Source: Chloroflexota bacterium (lineage in GTDB: Bacteria; Chloroflexota; Dehalococcoidia; Plut-88900). From it: a stretch of DNA of 10,278 nucleotides. The DNA is taken from NCBI GenBank assembly GCA_022566235.1, contig JADFJI010000047.1, positions 1 to 10,278 on the forward strand. Direction: 5' to 3'. Position numbers and translations under genes: made by a program. Below are positions 1-5,343 of this stretch, one piece after another. Position 1 is the first letter of the stretch. Each line of letters starts with the position of its first letter. The notes below the pieces were generated by a model that was not told the origin of the DNA, ran no database searches, and worked only from the letters and a program-made list of their open reading frames with translations.

Positions 1-15
1 AAGTCGGGCATCGGC

Positions 16-1809
16 TCACGCCTTTGTCTCGACCTTCTCTCTGATCATTTCGATGACCGAGGTCACAGGTATCGGGCCAAGGTCCTCCCCACTCCGCAGG
101 CGGACTGACACACTGCCTCCCGCCACCTCCTTGTCGCCGACGATCAGCATGTACGGGACCTTCTCCAGCTGGGCCTGTCTTATCTTCTGGTTCATCCGCT
201 CGCTGCGGTCGTCCACTTCCACCCTCAACCCCGCCGACCTCATCTCCACGACCGCGGCCCTGGCATAGTCCAGGTGGCGGTCTGTGATGGGGATTATCAC
301 GGCCTGGACCGGGGCCAGCCACACCGGGAACGCCCCTCCGTAGTGCTCTATGAGTATTCCCATGAATCGCTCTATGGAACCCAGGATAGCCCGGTGGACC
401 ATGAAAGGCCGGTGCTGCTGGCCATCGTCTCCGATGTAAGTGATATCGAATCTTTGTGGCAGATTGAAGTCGAACTGAATAGTAGTGCACTGCCAGTCCC
501 TACCGATGGCATCCTCGATCTTCACGTCGATCTTCGGGCCGTAGAAGGCCCCGCCACCCACGTCCAGTTGATAATCGAGCTTCATCTCCTCCAGGGTGTT
601 ACGCAGGGCATCGGTTGCCCTGGTCCACTCGGAAGGCTCGCCGACGTGCTTCTCGGGCCTGTCCGCCAGGTAGATCTTGTAGTCCTTGAAGCCGAAGGCG
701 CCCAGGAGGGAGAAGGTGAGCTCCAGAACGCCCCGTACCTCCTCCTCCAACTGGTCGGGGCGGCAGAAGATGTGGGCGTCGTCCTGTGTAAAGCCCCGCA
801 CCCTCAGGAGGCCGTGGAGCACCCCCGTCCTCTCGTATCGATACACCGTGCCCAGCTCCGCGAGTCGCATGGGAAGTTCCCGATAGCTCCGAAGAGAGGA
901 CTTGTACATGAGGATGTGAAACGGGCAGTTCATCGGCTTCAGGTAATACTCCTGGTCATCAAGGTCGATGGCCGAGTACATATTCTCTTTGTAGAACTCC
1001 AGATGACCGCTGGTCTCCCACAGCTTGCTCTTGCCGATGTGGGGAGAGTAAACCAGGGAGTAGTTACGTTTTAGATGCTCCTCTCGCCAGAAGTCCTCCA
1101 CTATGCTGCGGATCCGCCCCCCCTTGGGCTGCCAGCAGATAAGCCCCGCACCTATCTCATTGTGGATGGTGAAGAGCCCCAGTTCCTTGCCCAGCTTGCG
1201 ATGGTCCCTCTTGGCCGCTTCTTCCAGCCTGGTCAGGTATTCATCCAGGGCCTTCTTGGACTCGAAGGCGGTGCCGTAGATACGCTGCAACATTGGCCGG
1301 TTCTCGTCACCCCGCCAGTAGGCCCCTGCGAGGCTCAGCAGCTTGAAGGCCTTGACCTGACCCGTGGAATCCACGTGGGGGCCGTTGCACAGATCGGAGA
1401 AGTCCCCATGGGTGTAAATGCCCAGGTTTTCATCGGCTATATTATCGATAATCTCCAGCTTGAAGGGCTGGTCCTCGAAAATCCGACGCGCTGTCTTGGA
1501 GTCAACCTGGCGTCTCTCAAAGGGCAGATCGGAGGCGATGGTCTCAATCATCTTCTCTGCGATTACCGAGAGGTCTTCCTCGGTGAGGGCCCTGGGAAGC
1601 TGGAAATCGTAGTAGAAGCCGTCTTCGGTGGGCGGGCCTATGGCAAATTGCGCCTCGGGAAACATGGCCCGTACCGCGTCCGCCATGATGTGGGACGCGG
1701 AGTGCCGGATCCTCTCCCTCAGGGCGCTCAGGTCGTCGGCGTCCGCCGGGCCTTTCTTGCTCTCTAGGGCGCGCTCGATTCCGCTGGGGTCGGACATCTG
1801 AATTGGCAA
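16..1809 (-). CDS. thrS: Threonyl-tRNA synthetase lacking the TGS domain
   Basis: Cytosolic class II aminoacyl-tRNA synthetase that charges tRNA-Thr with threonine and edits mischarged serine. The 597-residue product opens with about 33 non-conserved residues and goes straight into the editing domain: HSASH (H36, H40) pairs with CNGPH (C141, H145). The catalytic core follows: motif 2 around YRYERTG (323-329), motif 3 HRAILGSIERF (472-482), and the zinc ligands C295 (MNCPFH), H346 (DDAHIF) and H472. An anticodon-binding domain occupies roughly 497-597. The family is usually about 640 residues with a TGS domain of about 60 residues in front; that domain is absent here. The start is TTG at 1809, because a GGGAGGAG site lies 7 bases upstream; the in-frame ATG at 1797 would be 19 bases from it. 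It lies downstream of the methyltransferase on the same strand. The identification is secure; loss of TGS is seen directly. Confidence 0.97.
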   Translation of the reverse strand: MPIQMSDPSGIERALESKKGPADADDLSALRERIRHSASHIMADAVRAMFPEAQFAIGPPTEDGFYYDFQLPRALTEEDLSVIAEKMIETIASDLPFERRQVDSKTARRIFEDQPFKLEIIDNIADENLGIYTHGDFSDLCNGPHVDSTGQVKAFKLLSLAGAYWRGDENRPMLQRIYGTAFESKKALDEYLTRLEEAAKRDHRKLGKELGLFTIHNEIGAGLICWQPKGGRIRSIVEDFWREEHLKRNYSLVYSPHIGKSKLWETSGHLEFYKENMYSAIDLDDQEYYLKPMNCPFHILMYKSSLRSYRELPMRLAELGTVYRYERTGVLHGLLRVRGFTQDDAHIFCRPDQLEEEVRGVLELTFSLLGAFGFKDYKIYLADRPEKHVGEPSEWTRATDALRNTLEEMKLDYQLDVGGGAFYGPKIDVKIEDAIGRDWQCTTIQFDFNLPQRFDITYIGDDGQQHRPFMVHRAILGSIERFMGILIEHYGGAFPVWLAPVQAVIIPITDRHLDYARAAVVEMRSAGLRVEVDDRSERMNQKIRQAQLEKVPYMLIVGDKEVAGGSVSVRLRSGEDLGPIPVTSVIEMIREKVETKA

Positions 1810-1816
1810 AGAAATA

Positions 1817-1824
1817 CTCCTCCC
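1817..1824 (-). promoter_or_regulatory. Ribosome binding site of thrS
   Basis: GGGAGGAG on the minus strand, 7 bases before the TTG at 1809. It decides the start in favour of TTG over the in-frame ATG at 1797. Confidence 0.8.
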
Positions 1825-1874
1825 GATTTATGGAAAACAGGAGCCTCCACGTGATCGATCCTGGGAGGTCCAAC

Positions 1875-1977
1875 GATGTACCCTGGTGGACGACATCAGG
1901 TTTACGATCTAAACCATTACCTCAGGTCATTCGCCAACAGCTATGATACATCATCGGAAGCTGGCCGGTGACCTCAG
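1875..1977 (-). other. Hairpin-rich spacer upstream of thrS
   Basis: The gap between the methyltransferase stop and thrS holds three inverted repeats. The largest (1921-1977) is an imperfect stem: AGGTCA at 1924-1929 pairs with TGACCT at 1969-1974, with inner pairings CAGCT/AGCTG and ATGAT/ATCAT. Next is a perfect 6-bp stem, GGTTTA (1899-1904) with TAAACC (1910-1915) around a 5-base loop. Last is a weak 5-bp stem, GATGT (1875-1879) with ACATC (1893-1897). No T tract follows any of them on the minus strand, so they are not ordinary intrinsic terminators. They could form a thrS leader or a processing site. A TATCAT hexamer (minus, 1948-1943) is a possible -10 box but has no convincing -35. No T-box consensus was found. 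Confidence 0.35.
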
Positions 1978-1995
1978 TCACAGGCCCCAGGCCCA

Positions 1996-3042
1996 CTATT
2001 TCTGGCCGTAGGTCACCGCGTGGACCGGGGTCAGGTCAAATGCGCCCACATTGCGGTACCCGTGCTTTCCCAATAGGTCCACATAGGCCTGAGTGGGTAG
2101 AAGCTGGTCGCCGATCAGGGCCTCGAAGAACTGAATCCCGCACATTATGCGGGCCGGGACCGTGCGGCATGCCTGCGTCGAATCCGGGAACGGGAAATCG
2201 GAAATGATGAAGTAGCCGTCGGGCTTGAGGGCTCGGCGGACATTACGGGTCACCTTCTCGATATCTCGGCACTCGTGCATCGAGATGTTAATCAGGACCA
2301 TGTCGTATTCCTCGGCGTCCTGGATATCCTCCAGGGTGCTCTCCACCAGAGTGACCCGTTCCTGGATTCCAGCCTCAACAAGCTTATCGGACACCAGTTT
2401 CAGGGAGTAAGCGTCGCCGTCGACCCCCACAATAGAGCACTTCGGGTACGTCTCGGCCAGGCGGATCAACCCTATCCCCGCGCCACAGGCCATCTCCAGG
2501 ACACGGGCCCCTTGCTCCAGGCGATCCGAGAGCCCAGATACCTTAGCCAGGCCCGCTGGTATGAGGCGGGTGTAAAACGGCTGGCCCGTGCCGCTTACAC
2601 CCTTAATGAACTCGGGGCTGCACTCGTCCCACCAGATCTGCTTTCCAGAGGGAAGGTTATCTCCAAAACGATCGAAGAACTCGGGTTGAATTATCACCAG
2701 AGGCAAGCCCCCAATGTACCCGGGAAAATCTTGATCCAGGAGCAGCTTGTCCATGTATGGAGCCAGGGTGTATGACCCGTTTTCCGCCAGCTCTAGGACC
2801 TCTGCGGCGTAAGCGGAACGGCACCACACCTGCACATAAAAGGGGTCAAAGCCCACCTGTCGGGCCAGGTCCTCCGTCGTGATACCCTCCGTGTGCTTCC
2901 CGATCTCTTCCAAGAGCCCGAGCCGAAGGCCTATCTCCACGGTTCTCACGCCTACGAACCCGGCCACTTGAGAGAGCAGCTTACCTGCTTGTTGCTGGAC
3001 CGCCTTACGTACCTCATCAGCTGATAACGATGTCGAAGTCAC
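1996..3042 (-). CDS. Class I SAM-dependent methyltransferase, O-methyltransferase-like, substrate unknown
   Basis: Predicted soluble 348-residue methyltransferase. Residues about 15-100 look like the winged-helix dimerisation domain found in small-molecule O-methyltransferases (helical start, LGLLEEIG at 41-48, TTEDLARQVG at 55-64). The Rossmann-type SAM-binding fold follows: motif I VLEMACGAGIG (181-191), the acidic end of strand 2 at VGVDGD (205-210), motif III-IV around YDMVLINISMHE (246-257), and LKPDGYFIISDF (272-283). The layout resembles the CrtF/hydroxyneurosporene and caffeate-type methyltransferases, but I cannot name a substrate. The GTG start at 3042 has GGGAGG 6 bases upstream. 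It sits between tRNA-Val and thrS on the same strand, with no clear promoter of its own, so read-through from the tRNA promoter is possible. The gene call is firm; the function beyond methyl transfer is open. Confidence 0.88.
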   Translation of the reverse strand: MTSTSLSADEVRKAVQQQAGKLLSQVAGFVGVRTVEIGLRLGLLEEIGKHTEGITTEDLARQVGFDPFYVQVWCRSAYAAEVLELAENGSYTLAPYMDKLLLDQDFPGYIGGLPLVIIQPEFFDRFGDNLPSGKQIWWDECSPEFIKGVSGTGQPFYTRLIPAGLAKVSGLSDRLEQGARVLEMACGAGIGLIRLAETYPKCSIVGVDGDAYSLKLVSDKLVEAGIQERVTLVESTLEDIQDAEEYDMVLINISMHECRDIEKVTRNVRRALKPDGYFIISDFPFPDSTQACRTVPARIMCGIQFFEALIGDQLLPTQAYVDLLGKHGYRNVGAFDLTPVHAVTYGQK

Positions 3043-3048
3043 AATACG

Positions 3049-3054
3049 CCTCCC
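3049..3054 (-). promoter_or_regulatory. Ribosome binding site of the methyltransferase gene
   Basis: GGGAGG on the minus strand, 6 bases before GTG at 3042. It supports this non-ATG start. Confidence 0.75.
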
Positions 3055-3089
3055 GGAGAGATAACCGACTTAGAATCACAAACATGTAT

Positions 3090-3105
3090 CCAGGGTGTAC
3101 CCTGG
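3090..3105 (-). repeat. Inverted repeat directly after tRNA-Val
   Basis: CCAGGG (3090-3095) and CCCTGG (3100-3105) form a perfect 6-bp stem with a 4-base loop, starting one base after the encoded CCA of the tRNA. The following minus-strand bases are only mildly T-rich (ATACATGTTTGTG), so it may be a weak terminator or a 3'-end processing structure. Confidence 0.4.
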
Positions 3106-3182
3106 TGGTGGGCGATACTGGATTTGAACCAGTGACCTCTGCGATGTCAACGCAGCGCTCTAACCAACTGAGCTAACCGCCC
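3106..3182 (-). tRNA. tRNA-Val (anticodon GAC)
   Basis: Full cloverleaf on the minus strand. The acceptor stem GGGCGGU pairs with AUCGCCC (one G-U), followed by discriminator A and an encoded CCA (3108-3106). The D-arm is GCUC/GAGC. The anticodon stem CUGCG/CGCAG encloses loop UUGACAU, with GAC at 3148-3146, which reads GUC and GUU valine codons. The T-arm is ACUGG-UUCAAAU-CCAGU. The gene is 77 nucleotides including CCA, with no intron. A promoter-like TTGACT-17-TAGACT lies just upstream, leaving a leader of only a few bases. Confidence 0.97.
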
Positions 3183-3192
3183 TCAGTCCACG

Positions 3193-3221
3193 AGTCTATC
3201 AAAGGGCTATTTGGCAGTCAA
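3193..3221 (-). promoter_or_regulatory. Promoter of tRNA-Val
   Basis: On the minus strand, TTGACT (3221-3216) and TAGACT (3198-3193) are separated by exactly 17 bases. The tRNA 5' end is 10 bases after the -10 box, as expected for a stable RNA promoter with a very short leader. It is divergent from the nusA promoter, and the two -35 boxes are about 17 bases apart. Confidence 0.65.
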
Positions 3222-3238
3222 GAAACCAGGCCCAAGGG

Positions 3239-3268
3239 TTGCACAGGGCCTCCGCATTCTGATATAAT
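3239..3268 (+). promoter_or_regulatory. Sigma70-type promoter of the nusA operon
   Basis: TTGCAC (3239-3244) and a perfect TATAAT (3263-3268) with an 18-base spacer. Transcription should start near 3275, giving a leader of about 88 bases before nusA. No other promoter of similar quality is evident before the downstream genes. Confidence 0.8.
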
Positions 3269-3292
3269 CCCTTCAAATTAAGGTTCTTGGTG

Positions 3293-3317
3293 AAAAGTGG
3301 GAAACCCCCACTTTTTT
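3293..3317 (+). terminator. Leader terminator/attenuator before nusA
   Basis: AAAAGTGGG (3293-3301) pairs perfectly with CCCACTTTT (3307-3315) around a 5-base loop and runs into a T6 tract (3312-3317). It lies about 20 bases after the predicted start of transcription and about 45 bases before the nusA ATG, so it can only stop the nusA transcript early. Two competing pairings are visible. CCCCA (3306-3310) can pair with TGGGG (3325-3329), which would break the terminator. GTGGG (3297-3301) can pair with CCCAC (3358-3362) beside the ATG. This looks like attenuation, plausibly by NusA itself as described for nusA operons in other bacteria. The mechanism is inferred. Confidence 0.7.
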
Positions 3318-3362
3318 GTTGATATGGGGCAAAAAAGGTCTATCAGAAGGGTGTAGGCCCAC

Positions 3363-4883
3363 ATGAAAAGCGATTTTCTAATCGCGGTAACGCAACTGGC
3401 GGCTGAACGAAACCTGCCCAGAGAGGTGGTCATCTCGGCTATTGAGGCGGCCCTGGTATCGGTATACAAAAAAGAAGGCGAGGCCGCGGGCCAGAATCTA
3501 TCGGTCAAGATCCTCCCCAGCACAGGTGAGGTGAAAGTAGCCACCTTAAAGACGGTGGTGAAAGACGTGGAGGACCCCGAGCTGGAGATCACCCCCAAGG
3601 AAGCTGCAAAAATCCAGAAGGGGGCGTCCCTAGGCGATGTCATAGAGATAGAGACCACCGCTTATTTCGCCGGAAGAATCGCCGCTCAAACCGCAAAGCA
3701 GGTAGTGATGCAACGCCTCCGTGAGGCGGAGCGGGAGCTGATCTATCAGGAGTTCTCCGACAGGGAAGGGGACATCGCCAGCGCCGTGGTCCAGCGGCTG
3801 GAGCCCCGGCAAGTCATCGTGGACATAGAGAAGACCGAAGCCGTGATGCTTCCTTCCGAGATGGTACCCACCGAGCGATATCGCGCCGGCCAGCGGCTCA
3901 AAGTCCTACTGCTGGAGGTTAACCGGAGCCCCAAGGGGCCTCAGGTGATAGTGTCCCGCAGCCACAAGGACCTGGTCAGCCGCCTATTCGAGCTGGAGGT
4001 GCCAGAGGTATTCAACGGCACCGTAGAGATCCGCTCAATAGCCCGAGAGGCAGGCTTCCGCACCAAGGTGGCCGTATCCGCCAAGCAAGAGGGGATAGAC
4101 CCCGTGGGCTCCTGTGTAGGGCTACGCGGCATCCGTATTCAGAACATCGTCAACGAGCTACATGGCGAAAAGATAGACGTGGTGCAGTGGGATAAAAACC
4201 CGACGATCTTCATCGCAAACTCCCTCAGTCCCGCTCAGGTGGCAAGGGTCGAAATCAACGAGGAAGAACAATCCGCCGTCGTCGTTGTCGCTGACCGTTA
4301 TCTGTCCCTCGCCATCGGCAAAGAGGGACAGAACGCCCGGCTGGCGGCTAAGCTGACCGGCTGGCGCATAGACATTAAGGGAGTAACAGAGGCCGATGAA
4401 GCGAGGCGTCAGACACCAACCGAGGAAGCTCCCACACCATCCGAGCCGGAAGCCAAAGCCCCCGAACTGGTAGCCGTAGCCGCGCCTGCGGAAGAAGCGG
4501 CTGTCGAGGAAAAGGCCGTCGCCGAAGAGGTGCCATCGATTTCCCCGGAGCCGTCAGAGCCCGAGCCCACTATTGAACCCAAGCCCGAGGAGATGGTGCC
4601 TGTAGCAGAGGTAGCCTCTCCAGTGGATAATGAGGTGGTCCTAGAGGAAGCGCCGGTTGCACCAGTAGAGGAGGCACCGCCTTCCAGGGCCATTGAAGAG
4701 ATCTGGCCGGGTATCAACGATAGAATCTTCAAGCCTCCCACCGAGCTTCGCTTCGCCGAAGACCTGGACATCTCCTTGCCTGGCAGGTCCGGCAAGTCCA
4801 GAGGGAAGAAACGGAAGGGAAAGGGATCAGGCTCCCGCGCATTCGCGGGGAAGGGCGCCAAGAGCAGAGGGCCCAGACCGTAG
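3363..4883 (+). CDS. nusA: Transcription termination/antitermination factor NusA
   Basis: NusA binds RNA polymerase near the RNA exit channel and modulates pausing, intrinsic termination and antitermination. The 506-residue product has the standard order: N-terminal polymerase-binding domain (1 to about 125), S1 domain (about 135-199), KH1 (about 224-275) and KH2 with LAIGKEGQNARLAAKLTGW (316-334). After about residue 346 comes a 130-residue tail rich in Glu, Pro and Ala, then a conserved-looking patch EEIWPGINDRIFKPP (445-459), and a strongly basic Gly/Lys/Arg end (474-506). This tail replaces the acidic repeats of E. coli NusA; acidic linker plus basic end is unusual. The ATG at 3363 is preceded by AGAAGGG, 11 bases away. 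It is the first gene of the operon; rimP, its usual upstream partner, is missing here. The core assignment is secure. Confidence 0.97.
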   Translation: MKSDFLIAVTQLAAERNLPREVVISAIEAALVSVYKKEGEAAGQNLSVKILPSTGEVKVATLKTVVKDVEDPELEITPKEAAKIQKGASLGDVIEIETTAYFAGRIAAQTAKQVVMQRLREAERELIYQEFSDREGDIASAVVQRLEPRQVIVDIEKTEAVMLPSEMVPTERYRAGQRLKVLLLEVNRSPKGPQVIVSRSHKDLVSRLFELEVPEVFNGTVEIRSIAREAGFRTKVAVSAKQEGIDPVGSCVGLRGIRIQNIVNELHGEKIDVVQWDKNPTIFIANSLSPAQVARVEINEEEQSAVVVVADRYLSLAIGKEGQNARLAAKLTGWRIDIKGVTEADEARRQTPTEEAPTPSEPEAKAPELVAVAAPAEEAAVEEKAVAEEVPSISPEPSEPEPTIEPKPEEMVPVAEVASPVDNEVVLEEAPVAPVEEAPPSRAIEEIWPGINDRIFKPPTELRFAEDLDISLPGRSGKSRGKKRKGKGSGSRAFAGKGAKSRGPRP

Positions 4884-4909
4884 CCCTCGCCCTCCTACGG
4901 TCAGGGGCC
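4870..4909 (+). repeat. Strong hairpin over the nusA stop codon
   Basis: GACCGTAG (4876-4883, containing the TAG stop) pairs perfectly with CTACGGTC (4895-4902) around an 11-base loop. After an A-A mismatch the stem continues with GGCCC (4870-4874) against GGGGCC (4904-4909) with one bulged G. That gives about 13 pairs, mostly G-C. No T tract follows, so it is more likely an RNA processing, stability or partial-polarity element between nusA and ylxR than an intrinsic terminator. Confidence 0.5.
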
Positions 4910-4984
4910 GCATCCCTTAATCCACAGCCCCAGACCTATCAAAACGCCGAGGATGTTGGGATCACAAGACGCTGGAATCGCAAG

Positions 4985-5299
4985 GTGGTAAACAGCAAAC
5001 AGCGTAGCCGAACAAGGCCAACGCCCCAGAGGACCTGCTTGGGTTGTAGGAGCGTGAATCCAAAAGGGCAGATGGTTCGAATCGTTCGCACTCCGCAAGG
5101 CGCTATTGAGGTAGACGAAACCGGTAAGAGATCGGGACGGGGGGCGTACCTGTGCAGGAACTGGGAATGTTGGGAGTTGGGACTTAAAAAAGGCCAGTTG
5201 GCCCGTACGCTAAAGATATCAATCCTTCCGAAATACGTTAATAGGTTATGGGAGTATGCTGAGGGTCTTAAGCTAGAATCTGGAGCCCTTTCTGCATAA
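4985..5299 (+). CDS. ylxR: YlxR family nucleic-acid-binding protein (RnpM)
   Basis: Small cytosolic protein (104 residues) of the YlxR family, known in Bacillus subtilis as RnpM, which binds and modulates RNase P RNA. Family marks are RTCLGCR (16-22) and GRGAYLC (51-57), plus C62; cysteines C18, C21, C57 and C62 could form a metal-like cluster. After about residue 80 the C-terminus is less conserved and a little longer than usual. The start is GTG at 4985, the only start codon in this frame before the motif; the ribosome site is weak (a GGA 8 bases away), so translation may be low or coupled. It lies between nusA and infB, its standard place. The L7Ae-like YlxQ gene often found beside it in Firmicutes is absent. 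Confidence 0.9.
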   Translation: MVNSKQRSRTRPTPQRTCLGCRSVNPKGQMVRIVRTPQGAIEVDETGKRSGRGAYLCRNWECWELGLKKGQLARTLKISILPKYVNRLWEYAEGLKLESGALSA

Positions 5300-5343
5300 C
5301 ACAGGTGTGCCGATATGTAGAACCCTAACTGGAAAGGAACCTG

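Noticed and set aside
274..1767. Two long back-to-back open frames (266 and 230 codons) on the plus strand
   Set aside because: They are antisense to thrS, whose motifs are unmistakable. The products show no recognisable domain and their openness follows from thrS codon bias.
1850..1890. Possible T-box antiterminator ahead of thrS (AGGGTACATCG on the minus strand)
   Set aside because: It lacks the TGG bulge needed to pair with the tRNA CCA end, and there is no terminator with a T tract after it.
2275..2775. 166-codon plus-strand open frame
   Set aside because: Antisense to the methyltransferase gene, with no domain features and no ribosome site noted.
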